From Piezodorus guildinii (Eukaryota; Arthropoda; Insecta; Hemiptera; Pentatomidae): 64,000 nucleotides of DNA. Of the stretch, positions 43,478 through 54,265 are shown piece by piece; position 1 is the stretch's first letter, and the number at the start of each line of letters is the position of its first letter. The stretch is taken from positions 105,639,563 through 105,703,562 of the forward strand of contig CM041297.1 in the NCBI GenBank assembly GCA_023052935.1. The letters run 5' to 3'. Made by a program: the position numbers and the translations under genes. Under the pieces are notes generated by a model. That model was not told the origin of the DNA. It worked only from the letters and a program-made list of their open reading frames with translations, and made no database searches.

Positions 43478-43674
43478 AATTATGTTACTGATCATTATCG
43501 AGTGCCTGACATTACGTAGATGTTTCTTTCCTCACCTGTTTGATAAAACCTCACCCCCTAGCACTCAATAGATTTCTCTATTTAATCTCTTTGGTTGGAT
43601 TCTACGATGTCCGTTAAACCCTAATCTTATTTCTACGTCCGCTACTTTTTCATTTTTTTTTTATTATCATTATA

Positions 43675-43950
43675 TTTTTATTTTTACTTTCACTTACCGA
43701 TATATGAAATATACATCGTGAAAATTTTCGAATTCCAGTTTCCGACGGAAATACACGTTTTAGGGTCTCCGGAGTCCAAATGACCGAGTCCCGACAAAAG
43801 TTCTGTGTGTCTATGTGTCCGCGTGTGTTTGGTAACTCCCGAGTGAAAACGAAAAGTCCTGTGAAACTGAAATTTCATATTTAAGGCAACTATACGACCG
43901 AGATGTTACAGAAACTTTTTCATCAACATCAACTGACTGAAAGAGCCATT
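43675..43950 (+). repeat. Rep-1 copy B, 5' part
   Basis: ttttactttcacttaccgatat, ttccgacggaaatacacgt, gtccaaatgaccgagtcccg and the GT-rich part of Rep-1. It is cut off by a LINE fragment at 43957. Confidence 0.65.
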
Positions 43951-43956
43951 GTCAGG

Positions 43957-44400
43957 CCCATATGGACAAATGGGATCGAGCTTTGTTGCTCTACTAAACC
44001 ATCTAATTCCTCCCGCATCCAATCCTTAACATCTAAAATCCTTCGCAAAATCTTAAATGCTCCTTAATTCGTCACAAATAAAATCATTCATAACGACCTT
44101 AATATCCCATTTGTTCCAGACCTTTCTCGTACCAGATATACCACATTCAATTCCAAACTCCCAACCCATAAACGCTCTTGTTCGCATTCTATCAACCTCT
44201 CATATCCCTGATAACCCTCTGAGGCGATTGAAAAGAAGATGGCCTCGGGACCTACTAACTTAAATAGACATCGAAGTCCTACCACTGTTTAGTTTCTTCA
44301 CAAGCCTTTTCACGCCCTTTATTGTATTTCAACACTTTTACTTGTTGTAGTTATTTTTTATACAGTTGTAAAATTCAATAAAATATAAATAAAAAAAAAT
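43957..44400 (+). mobile_element. LINE family B 3' fragment
   Basis: Begins ggcccatatggacaaatggg (equivalent to ...RPIWT) and ends with ORF2 agaagatggcctcgggacct, the family-B 3' UTR and an A-rich tail. A stop inside (ccttaattcg) shows decay. attgtca on both sides (43950-43956 and after the tail) is a possible short TSD. Confidence 0.8.
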
Positions 44401-44404
44401 TAAA

Positions 44405-45645
44405 AAGCAATTGTCATTTATAAATAAGACTCCTAGAAGTTAGTCCGTGATTATATTTAATTATCGAAATGGAGAAATATTTTAATGAAGATCAGATAGT
44501 ACGAATCTGTAATCCATAATCTAGCCAACGGTCGACAACCATTTCATGTGGTCGTGATTACAATTAATCGCCAGTTTTTTTCCCTGAATTTACTAATTTT
44601 ATAGATCTCCTGACCTCTGAGTTAACTAATAGCTAACTCAGCCGCATAGCTACTTCAGCCGGTAGCATGAAATATTGTGTGTGTTAAACTCTTATATATT
44701 AAATACGACAAATGTTTAAATAACAACGGCTGATATAATTGTGAGAATAATATAAAGTTATTAAGTATGGTTCCTAAGCGTATAATTTTTAAATATCATT
44801 AAGAAGATATAATATTAACTATAATTTTTTATGAGAGAAGAAAAAACTTCTATAGCGAACAAAATTTCTATAGCGATAAGTAATTTGAATTCAATAATTC
44901 AACAACATTTTCTCCAGTGAGGGATTTCCATTTTAACAATGTAAAAATACTTTGGAGGATTTGTGGGAGATCATTTTAGATTTTGATGAATATTATTGTA
45001 AACAGTAGCTATGCAATAACAAGTCTAGTGTGTCTTCTAACTAGAATTTAATAAACTTGAGATTATTTCGAAGAAAAGATAAGAAGTATTAAAAGAATAT
45101 GTAATTATTCTGCTTTGCTGTGTTTGGACTCAGAATCCAGAGGATATTAGTAAGTTGAGAGCAACTAATGCCTATGTAGCGACTGAAAAAGGAAGTTTTA
45201 CCATGGGTGCAATCAGGTGATGGAAGAGTTTGCGGGATAGAAGCAGAGGCCGAATCCTGAGTACACAGAGCGGGGCCACTAATTACTGCTTATAGGCTCA
45301 CGACACCGCAAACAGAACCCAAACCATAATTCTCCTCCCTGTTGACCCGGTCTCAAAGACAAACGGCCTTTCCTAATCGTCATCTCGATTAGATAAGGCC
45401 AACTCAAACATGCCCTCCCCAAAGCTCGTCCGATCCGCTCTTATGAAAATATTTCCGCCTTTGGGGGTGTGCAGCGGATCGTACGGCTTACGTCAGTTCG
45501 AATGGTTCCCGACAATGTTGTTTGCTCGAAAGCTCATCGTAGGTGTTAATTCAAGGGGATTTAAGAGGAAAGTGGTCTTGATAACTGGAAAAATTAAGAG
45601 CACTAAAATCGTAACCTCATTAATACAGAAGTTTGCTCCTGTGTT
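44405..45645. other. Noncoding DNA with one GC-richer segment
   Basis: 45110-45645 is less AT-rich and has a 79-codon open frame (45410-45649). I recognise no family in it. The rest is AT-rich. Confidence 0.35.
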
Positions 45646-45654
45646 GTAGAGGAT

Positions 45655-45752
45655 AACATGGCCTTCTAAGCCCAAGTTTTTGACCTTTGGGTAATCCGAT
45701 GATTTTTAATAGAAGGATAAATCCTTAGTTATACCGTCCTTCGGAGGGGACT
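45655..45752 (+). mobile_element. SINE2 fragment
   Basis: ggataacatggccttctaag, then aaatccttagttataccgtc and cttcggaggggac match the central SINE2 body. It is cut at about 45752. Confidence 0.6.
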
Positions 45753-45754
45753 TT

Positions 45755-45996
45755 ATGATTAGTTGCTTATAATTTTTATGTATGGCAAATGCCAGAGCAC
45801 AATTTTTTTGTATAGAAATAAATAATAATTTTCCAATGGATTACCAAGAATTATACTGGACGTTTTATAAAGTTGGAAGTTTTTCCTGAAAAACTTTTTA
45901 GTAATGTGTGGACATGGATGTAGAGATTTATAGATTTTTAGTAGTAATTATAGTAAGTGATGGTAATTATTTTTATCTACTACTGTTATTATAAAA
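45755..45996 (+). repeat. Unit shared upstream of SINE1 (copy 1)
   Basis: gattagttgcttataattt, gcagagcacaatttttt-type, then ttataaagttggaag, agtaatgtgtgg and gatggtaattattttta. The same order occurs at 62131-62390, directly before another SINE1. The two are about 250 bp each and diverged. Confidence 0.7.
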
Positions 45997-46199
45997 GGGA
46001 GCGGCGTAGTGTAGTGGGTAGAGCACTACAGAACGTGGAAGAATTATTTATTTTATTATTTCAGCCGTGGAGCTTACCTGGAGTATAGAGACACTATTGG
46101 AGAAGGCCCAGCCCATAAAGCGGGTACCCAAAAATTTGGGAGAAACCAGACGGCCGAGCGTAATCCAGACCTACTCCCCACCTTGAAAGGCCTTTTTTT
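45997..46199 (+). mobile_element. SINE1 copy, internally deleted
   Basis: gggagcggcgtagtgtagtgg head with box A, box B lost, and body taaagcgggtacccaaaaat and gacggccgagcgtaatcc, ending before a T-run (ccttttttta). Confidence 0.75.
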
Positions 46200-46734
46200 A
46201 ATTTTATTTTTTATATAATAACTTTCTTTTTTTTTAAATCAAAGTACACACATTTTTTTAGTGCAAGTAGAAGTCACTTTCTCACTAAGGCAAGTCCGTG
46301 TGTGGGAAGGAGTTCACCTGCGGCAAGTCGAGAGCAGTACAATGACAAACAGTAACACAGTTCACAGTAAGAAACAGTTATTGACTAAACTAAAAAGCAA
46401 TAAGGAATACATATACATATACACATGATATAGAATAAAGGCACGTAAATACAAAATTGTATTATATAATACTTAAATAATATTTTAAGAAATCTGGTGC
46501 GGGTAAGACGAGACCTTCACTTATCTTGGCTGTCAAAATAAATTTAAGAACTATTAAATGAAATTAAATTTTAAAAAATTAAAGGTAATTTTAATAAAAA
46601 GATTATTCGGTTTCGTTGGAAGCACATGATTCAGATTAAATAATACAGAAATATCAAATCGCTACACATGATTGTCAGTTATAATTTTATGCTCTATTTG
46701 CCACTACAGCTTTGTATATAAGTCTTATAAAATA

Positions 46735-46890
46735 ATATTTATTCTAAAATCTTTAGACTTCCAACGGTATATTATACATCTATGTTGCTGGTCATAGGTT
46801 AAAAAAAAAATACTTTATAAAAATATTTTTGCTCTTTTCACCTTTAGTTGGTTATCAAATTCGTATTCCTAGGGATCCTGGATTTAGACC
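46735..46890 (-). repeat. Rep-1 fragment
   Basis: ttctaaaatctttagacttccaacggtata and ttttcacctttagttggttatc match the corresponding part of the minus-strand Rep-1 copy D (53265-53400). Confidence 0.55.
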
Positions 46891-47063
46891 TAAAATTACA
46901 TTAGTAATCTTTCTCTGCACAATCTCAAATAACTTTATTATTTTGAATGAAATTATTTTCTAATTAGACGAGATGAATAACAATTAGATCTTAGGAACTT
47001 CTTATTTTCTTTATTAATATTTTTATCAATGATAATTACATTATCTCATCTTTAGATACATTA

Positions 47064-47208
47064 GGGGTACTCACTACGTTTGCTATAGCATGCTATTTGT
47101 GTTATTTTGCTAAACCCGTCGAGTTTCTACAGTTATTTACTGTATAAAATTGATGGGTTTAGCACAATAGCACAAATAGCATGCTATAGCAAACGTAGTG
47201 AGTACCCC
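47064..47208. mobile_element. MITE M2 with 54-bp inverted termini and TA flanks
   Basis: 47064-47117 is the near-perfect reverse complement of 47155-47208 (two mismatches). The termini start ggggtactcactacgtttgc. It is flanked on each side by TA, which fits a Tc1/mariner-type target duplication. The 37-bp spacer is noncoding, total length 145 bp. Confidence 0.8.
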
Positions 47209-47296
47209 TATTATTGAAAAAACATTTATTATTAATTATTTTGTAATTTTTAAATTATTTTTTAACTAATATTTAAAATTTGACATGTGATTACCC

Positions 47297-47302
<6 letters not shown>

Positions 47303-47370
<68 letters not shown>
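47303..47370. repeat. (TA)n microsatellite
   Basis: About 68 bases of pure TA dinucleotide. Confidence 0.95.
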
Positions 47371-47372
<2 letters not shown>

Positions 47373-47890
47373 ATAATAGCCCATTTTATTATCTTAAGAA
47401 GATTAACTTTCTAACGTCCTCATGTACAGTATATTGATGAATTAATAGTTGATCGCTTGTTAAATATATAAGATGATATGATTCCGGTGGCGCTCATAAA
47501 AGATTAGCAAATAGTTTTTTACTATCTGTTGATATTTTATGATCACCACCCGTGTAATATTATTCTTTTTAATGTATAGTACCTCATCCGACCAGCTTAG
47601 TTTTATCGTGACCCATTATATCTTGAAATACTATCATATTAATGTTTTATTCGTTATAATTTTATATAAAATCGTTTACTATTCTTCCACACATCCCATT
47701 CTCTTCACTTCACAAGTATCATATCTTGTTCCGTTATCACAATAAACTTTAAATTTAGATCTGATGTACTATAATCCCGAATATTCATGGTTTGTTTATT
47801 ATCATTTGATTCATTATTCCTCATATATCATTATTTTTTAATAACCTTAGTTTTTATTAATTTAATTTTAATTCATTTATTATATCTCTA
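47371..47890. other. AT-rich noncoding DNA
   Basis: Hydrophobic short frames only, as expected from AT-rich sequence. No supported gene. Confidence 0.45.
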
Positions 47891-47895
47891 TAGTT

Positions 47896-48701
47896 GGTAC
47901 TTTCACTTAGCTATATGTGAAATATATAGTAAGGGAAAGTATTGCGTTCTTGAAAATTTTTTAATTTGAGTTTTCACCGGAAATACTCGTTTTAGGGTCC
48001 CTTGAGTCCAAATGACCTAGTTCCGAAAAAAGTTTTCTTTGTGTGTGGTGTGTCCGTGTGTGTTTATAGTAAGTTTAGCGCAAAAAAGAAAAGTCTTACG
48101 AAACTGAAATTTCACATTTAATTCACATAACTATGCGCCCGAAATGTTACAGAAATTTTTTTAATCACAATCACCTGACAGGAAGAGCCACTTTATACTA
48201 TGCATTTTGCACTTTTTTTTTACGATTTCAAAGAAAATAGCTCGGACGATTTTGATTGAAATATCTATTATATTTAATGGGGTTTATATGATGACTTCAT
48301 TCCGATTGACGTAGTCTGAATGTCGAACATTTTAATTTTCTTCTCCTAAAGTACCTATAATTTTGTACTTTCCCAAAGGTTAACCTTATCATATTATTAG
48401 AATTGATAAAGAAAACCTAAATATACTATTTGATCATATTTGGTGACCAACATAAGGATAAAAGAGCGATAATATTTATTAATGTAATTTTGTTTTTTTT
48501 GAGTATAAGAACAGTAATATAGACGTATGATATACCGTTGGAAAACTAAAGATTATAGAAAAAATATTATCCTAAACAAAATATTAAAAGCTAATAAAGA
48601 ATGATGATAAGCCGATAAAACTAACTGATTCTTGAATATTAATATAATAGATGATTTCATAAAACACATGTTTCAAACGAAACTTAACGTAATTAATTCT
48701 T
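47896..48701 (+). repeat. Rep-1 copy C
   Basis: ggtactttcacttagctatat start, tcaccggaaatactcgtttt, gtccaaatgacctag, GTGTGT-type stretch, gaaatttcacatttaa, then tataccgttggaaaactaaag. Nearly full length and directly followed by the LINE at 48713. Confidence 0.7.
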
Positions 48702-48755
48702 AAAGCCTTTTGAAACCTAGTATCAAATTTAATTCCTGCCTTGAAAAAGCCCTAA

Positions 48756-51430
48756 ATGATTCCATCCAACTCCATTTCCATTCTCCTCTGGAATGCGAAT
48801 GGTGTTCGAAATCATATTAATGAACTAACTTTATTACTACACGACAAACGTATTGACGTAGCTCTTATCACTGAAACACGACTAACTAACAAACGATCAT
48901 TCAACATCCCAGACTACCAAATATACCGAACTGACCATCCTGATGGAACAGCTCATGCCGGCACTGCTGTCATCATCCATCGCTCCCTCTCCCATAATTT
49001 ATTACCCTTACCAGTCCATAACTTCCTCCAAACCACTGCTGTAATTATACAAACCCGTCATTTTCTATAACAGTAGTTGCAGCATACTCTCCTCCAAAAA
49101 TACCTATTTCCGAAATCCAATTTAATTTATTCCTTAATTCCTTAGGGCATCATTTCCTCATAGGTGCGGACTTAAATGCCAAACACCAGCAATGGAGAGC
49201 CAGAACTACAAATTCTCGCGGGCGAACATTGCTGTCTGCACTCTATTCCACTCACTGTAATATCCTCTCCCCCGATTCCCCTACCTATTGGCCTACTGAT
49301 CCTCACCGTAACCCCGACCTCCTCGATTATTTTATCCACAAAGGGCTGGGACCTTTGAATCATTCCGTTTCCCGGCTCGATGACCTTTCCTCCGATCATA
49401 GCCCTCTTACCCTAACTCTCTCATTATCTCCTATTCCCAAACTCCCTCCACCATCATTCCTAAGAGGCCCAGTTAATTGGAACCTCTTCCGCGAAATAAT
49501 AACGGATGGAATAGACCTCAGAGTATCCCTCAAATCTCCACAAGATCTTGATGATGCAGTTGATTCCTTTACTACCCTTATCCAACAAGCAGCCTGGAAT
49601 GCATCTTCACCTTCTCCTTCCCCAAAATATTACCAGAAGAATCCTATACCCCAAAACCTCCTAGATCTAATCCATACCAAACGACGCTCTAGAACCCTCT
49701 GGCAAAGAACCAGGCACCCAGACGATCGTAAATCCTACAATTATTACACCAAATTAGCTAAAAAGAAATTAGATACCTTTCGATCCCAATCCTACAATTC
49801 CTATCTTTCTTCACTATCTATCTGCGACAATTCCCTCTGGAAAGTAACCAAAAAAGTTCTTAAATACCAATTCATCTCCCATCCCATCCGACGTGAAGAT
49901 GGATCCTGGGCTTCGTCGGATGAGACTAGAGCGGAAGAATTTGCCAAATACTTTTCTAAAGTTTTTATCCCACACCCCGAGCTCAATCCTGCCCATACAG
50001 CTAACGTAAAGGAATTCCTCTCCACTCCAATTCCTCTCTCTCCACCCCCTAAAGCTATTAACCCCTATGAGGTCAAATTCCTTATAAAGAAACTAAAACC
50101 TCGAAAAGCTCCTGGCTACGACCTCCTCAATTCTAAGATCCTTCGTCAACTGCCCCAAAAAGCAATTATATTCCTTACCTACCTCTATAATAGTATCCTC
50201 CGTACAACCCACTTTCCTTTGGTGTGGAAACACTCCATCATTCTCCTTTTTCCCAAACCTGGTAAACCTCCCAACAACACCTCATCCTATAGGCCTATTA
50301 GTCTCCTTCCGATCCTTTCAAAAATCTTTGAAAAAATCCTTCTCAAGCGTATCCTACAGTTAATTGAAATTCCTTTCCACCAGTTCGGATTCCGCTCACA
50401 GCACTCCACTGTACAACAAGGCCTACGAGTGGTTGACCATATATCCTTTGCACTTGAAAGCAAGCAATATTGCACTGGTGCCTTTCTGGACGTTGCTCAG
50501 GCATTCGACCGGGTCTGGCACGATGGCTTGCTTTTCAAACTAAAAACCCATTTACCCCAATCCTTATATCTAATCCTACAATCCTACCTTTCAAACCGTT
50601 CCTTCAGAGTCCGCTCTGGTTCAGAATTTTCCAATAGTTACCTGATCGAGGCTGGTGTACCTCAAGGCAGTGTCCTAGGTCCTGTCCTCTATCTCCTATT
50701 TACAGCTGACATACCTACGGATCCTGATACCTTCTTAGCAACTTTTGCCGACGATACTGCCATTTTATCAACCCAATCAGATCCCGAAATTGCATCTTCC
50801 TATCTACAAAGACATCTATCCTTGATTGAATTTTGGTGCGCTAATTGGCGTATCAAAATTAATGAATCCAAATGTAAGCACATCACCTTTACCCTTCGCC
50901 GCAGATCCTGTCCACAAGTCAATTTTAACTCCATACCCCTTCCCTGCTCTGACACAGTCCGGTATCTGGGATTCTTACTAGACAAAAGACTAACGTGGAA
51001 CCCACACACTCGACTTAAACGACAAGAACTCAACAGACGATACGGCCAACTATATAGACTACTAAACAGAACATCAAAACTTTCTGTTGCTAATAAACTA
51101 TTAATTTACAAGACGATTCTAAAACCGATATGGACCTACGGACTCGAACTGTGGGGGACAACTAAATTTTCGAACATCAGGCGTATCCAATCCTTTCAGT
51201 CCAAAGTCCTTAGAACAATAGTCAATGCTCCCTATTATGTTACAAACAAGACCTTACACAATGATCTGAATATCCCATTTGTCCTCGATATAATCCCATC
51301 TAAATTCCTAAACTTCCACCAGAGGCTAACTCACCTTCCTAATCCTTTATCCCAATCCCTATCTAGCTCCAGCCATCCCTATAACCCTCCTCGTAGGTTG
51401 AAACGGCAGTGGTCTAGAGATCTCTTATAA
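48756..51430 (+). pseudogene. LINE family A ORF2, single frameshift
   Basis: Starts ILLWNANGVRNHINE and is open to a stop at 49068-49070. The frame continues after a shift of one missing base (relative to the 35581 copy) around 49045-49065 and is then open to 51430. The break lies in the endonuclease domain, before GADLNA. Downstream, SSDHSPL, DVAQAFDRVWH, AGVPQGSVLGP, TFADDTAIL and the C-terminal RRLKRQWSRDLL are intact. The protein is closely similar to the 33.9-kb copy throughout. The shift would remove endonuclease activity unless translation starts downstream. Confidence 0.88.
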
Positions 51431-51854
51431 CTAAGCAATGCTGAGTGTGGGCAATGGCCAGCTTCTCCACTCACGCCTGAGAGTCTGTGGCTCTAGCGCC
51501 CTCTCTCAGTCTCCACTGGCTTATTAGACCGGTGACGCGACTGACTGAGAGGCGCTGGGATCTCCTAGCCTTGGACCCCGACGCCCACTTATGGGCGTCG
51601 GGGTTTAATTCGGAGTTCCCAGGGGCAGTATGTAAATATTGTATATATATGTATGAATGTGTCCAAGATTATTATTATTTTTTTTTTCTTTTTATCTTTA
51701 TATTTTATTTATTTCTATTTATTTTGTATTCATTTATTTTTATTTCTTTATTTTGTGTACATAAGGAATGAATGAATTCTAATATCACTAATACTTATTG
51801 CCCAAGATTGTGGCAGATTGTATTATTTCTAAATAAATAAAAGTTAAATAAATA
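51431..51854 (+). other. LINE copy 2 3' UTR with structured insert
   Basis: After the stop, gcaatggccagcttctccac is shared with the other copy. A GC-rich stretch at about 51485-51625 is extra and can form hairpins. The end returns to the AT-rich shared tail (gattgtggcagattgta). Confidence 0.65.
51555..51622 (+). other. Nested hairpin in LINE 3' UTR
   Basis: Inner stem ccccgacgccca (51576-51587) / tgggcgtcgggg (51592-51603), 12 perfect pairs, loop ctta. The outer stem ctgggatctcc (51555-51565) / ggagttcccag (51612-51622) has 10 of 11 pairs. A further partly complementary pair flanks it (agcgcc...tctcagtc near 51495 and gactgagaggcgct near 51544). Confidence 0.7.
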
Positions 51855-51889
51855 AAAGCCTTTTGGTTTATTATTTTCAATACTAAAAC

Positions 51890-52154
51890 GTTGTAATAGA
51901 CCCCTCCCCCCAAAAAAATTACACCTTATACCTCAAAATGTGAGGGCTTACGATCCAAGACAGGCAGAACCCAAATTACGAAATAAAAAAAACTGTTATT
52001 CCTCCGTCCTGCATTTCTAGAAACTATTTCATTAATATTTTTGAAATTCGCCACAAAAATACTAGGCTGTGTAACGGTGATCCTAACACTGTATCAACTG
52101 GTTGTATTTAAAATGGTTGCCGATTAAAAGTGATTTAATTCAATAACTAAGTTA
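51890..52154. repeat. Rep-2 copy, interrupted
   Basis: gaaattcgccacaaaaatac, gccgattaaaagtgatttaa and aactaagtta belong to Rep-2 and continue after the foldback insertion at 52388 (atttcgaagttgaaaaaaat). Confidence 0.55.
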
Positions 52155-52373
52155 GAGTGATAAGTTTGTTCAGGGTGCAGTCAAAAGAACACACAATTAA
52201 TTAAGATACGACGTTTCGGCCTAAATTATAGGCTTTCAAACGCCCTGAAGAATAATATAGGCCGAAACGTCGGCATCAGTTTATTAGGTTTATATCTTAA
52301 TTTAATTGTGTGTTCTTTTGCCTGTACCCTGAACTGAATTCTCCCTCTCACTCACACAATCATTCTCACTTCA
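52155..52373. mobile_element. Foldback element with hammerhead-like core and 14-bp TSD
   Basis: 219 bp between two copies of caataactaagtta (52141-52154, 52374-52387). It has inverted arms: gttcagggtgcagtcaaaag from 52168 and its partner ending at 52334, both including aagaacacacaattaa. The two arms meet around two facing cgacgtttcggcc / ggccgaaacgtcg motifs. CTGAAGA (52245-52251) and GAAACGTC (52264-52271) on + match the conserved halves of a hammerhead ribozyme as known from Penelope-like elements. Stem II is poor here, so activity is doubtful. Confidence 0.6.
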
Positions 52374-52429
52374 CAATAACTAAGTTAATTTCGAAGTTGA
52401 AAAAAATATGTTATAGTTTGTTTGTTTGT

Positions 52430-52693
52430 TGTTTTTTTTAACGCCCCTTTATGCTACTGTGGCTAATCGGATGATGCTACAGTGGGAGTCCTATATTTGG
52501 CATATCCAGATTTATTAAGGGTTCTTTAACGAGTATCTGACATCGCACAGGCTCGGGACCACCTTTTAACGTCCCTTCCGACGGCATAACTAAGGATTTT
52601 TAACTCCCATTAAAGAATCCTAGAGCTACCTGCGTGTTCGAACCTTGGGCATAGGATGTTGTTATGTTAACCACCCTGCTATAGGTAACCCCC
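52430..52693 (-). mobile_element. SINE2 copy
   Basis: Inverse tail tttgtttgtttgttgttttt, then ctactgtggctaatcggatg, aacgagtatctgacatcgca, the hairpin part and the head with inverse box B (gtgttcgaacctt) and ggttaccta-type start. Confidence 0.8.
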
Positions 52694-52839
52694 ATATGTA
52701 ATACTGCTTTTAAGTAAAAAAAAAAAAAAATCTGATGCGGGCATCTTACCTTCATTTTTAAGTTCAACGAAAGAATTTTCAAATACAGTTAGAGATAAAA
52801 ATACGTGAAATTATTAAGGAATTAATCACATTAAATTTC

Positions 52840-53133
52840 GGGATCACTTGTAGCTGGGTGGCTAGCGTAACAGCCTCCCATGCCAGAGGTCAGGGGTTCA
52901 AACCCGCAGGTGGTCCTAGGATTTTTTAATGGGAGTAAAAAATCCTTAGTTACGCCGTCCTTCGGAGGGGACGTTAAAAGGTGTTACCGAGCCTGTGCGA
53001 TGTCAGGTACTCGTTAAAGATGCCTATCCTAATAAAACCTGGATAGACAAAATTTAGGACTCCCACTGTAGCATCGTCCGATTAGCCATAGTAGCGTAAA
53101 GTGACGTTAAATAAATAAACAAAAAACAAACAA
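52840..53133 (+). mobile_element. SINE2, complete copy with 10-bp TSD
   Basis: Near-identical to 15545-15835. Box A tagctgggtgg, box B gggttcaaacccg, body and ataaataaacaaaaaac tail. attaaatttc occurs on both sides (52830-52839, 53134-53143). It is inserted at the edge of Rep-1 copy D. Confidence 0.88.
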
Positions 53134-53143
53134 ATTAAATTTC

Positions 53144-53895
53144 TATAGAAACATGTGTTTCATTAAAAAATCTATTATATTATTATCTAAAATAATCAGT
53201 TAGTTTTATGTTTATTTCATCACTCTCTATTAACTGTTAAAAGCTTGTGTATGAGATGATATTTTTTCTAAAATCTTTAGCTTTCCAACGGTATATCATA
53301 CATGTATATTACTGATCTTATGTTCAAAAACGAAAAATTGCATTAAAAAAATATTTTTTCTGTTTTCTCCTTTAGTTGGGAATCGAATTTATTCAATTTA
53401 TATATTTACCTGTTTTTCATCAGCGTTAACAAGATAATCTAGTTATTATTATTGAATCTACAAAATTAAAGGTACTTTAGGGGAAGAAAATATCGGCATT
53501 TAAGCCATGTCAGACCATTTTTATCCAAATAAATCCTACATGATTTTAAAGCCTATTAAATTTTACATCGATATAGCAAGTTTAATCAAAATCGTTGGAA
53601 CAGTTTTCGAGAAAATCGAAAAAAGGTGCAAAATGCATGGTATAAAGTGCCTCTTCTGGTAAGCTCATTTTGATGAAAAAAATTTTGTCACGGGCGTATA
53701 GTTATCTTAATTATGAAATTTCAGCTTCATAGGACTTACCGTTTCCGCCCGGGAGTTGCCACACACAGACCTTTTTGCGGGACTTAGTTATTAGGACTCA
53801 GGGGACCCTAAAACGTGTATTTCCGTTGAAAACTGGAATTTGAAAATTTTCACGATCGCAATACTTCCCCTTACTATTTATAGAAAGTGAAAGTA
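53144..53895 (-). repeat. Rep-1 copy D
   Basis: Minus-strand Rep-1 with tttccaacggtatatcatac, cgaaaaaaggtgcaaaatgc, ctaaaacgtgtatttccgt and the terminal tatttatagaaagtgaaag. Confidence 0.7.
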
Positions 53896-54154
53896 AAAAA
53901 AACATAATAATAATAATAACAGCTCTATTGGCATCATATTGACAAAAAAATCTCCCATAGGGAGGAATTTATAGAAATTGGCTATAGTTATAAATAATAA
54001 AATATTGAAAAAAAAAAGCAAATAATCCAAAGAAAGAAAAATACAAATAATTATAAAATACAAAACTCTAAAAAAACAAAACAGAGTCCTTGAAAAATAC
54101 ACCAAAATCAAACAAAAATTAAATATTTTTTAAAACGTTTATCCACCAGGATTT

Positions 54155-54265
54155 GTCCCTCGCAACCAGCCACCAGGTTATGTATAGGAGGTTGTTATGT
54201 TAACCAACCTGCTATAGGTAACCCCCATATGTAATACTGATTTTAAGTAAAAAAAACAACATAAA
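54155..54265 (-). mobile_element. SINE2 head fragment
   Basis: ggaggttgttatgttaaccaacc, ctataggtaacccccatatg and aatactgattttaagtaaaa. The same head and upstream flank occur at 52645-52725. Confidence 0.6.

Larger units (their letters stand above)
42335..43520 (-). mobile_element. SINE2 interrupted by LINE
   Basis: Two parts of a minus-strand SINE2: 42335-42420 (tttatgctaacgtgactaatc ... cctaaattttgcctattc) and 43491-43520 (atcattatcgagtgcctgac). They are separated by a LINE insertion at 42421-43477, with a direct repeat of aattatgttactg on each side. Joined at the repeat, the two halves are collinear with intact SINE2 copies. Confidence 0.75.
48713..51854 (+). mobile_element. 5'-truncated Jockey-like LINE (family A), copy 2
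   Basis: A 3142-bp insertion with TSD aaagccttttg (48702-48712, 51855-51865). It begins in the last 10 or so codons of ORF1, keeps the taaatg ORF1/ORF2 junction and all of ORF2 with one frameshift near 49060, and has a longer 3' UTR than the full-length copy. It ends aaataaataaaagttaaata-type instead of poly(A). Confidence 0.9.

Noticed and set aside
53878..54111. 77-codon hydrophobic minus-strand frame as a membrane protein
   Set aside because: Phe/Ile/Leu-rich because of A-rich DNA on the + strand. It overlaps the end of Rep-1 copy D.
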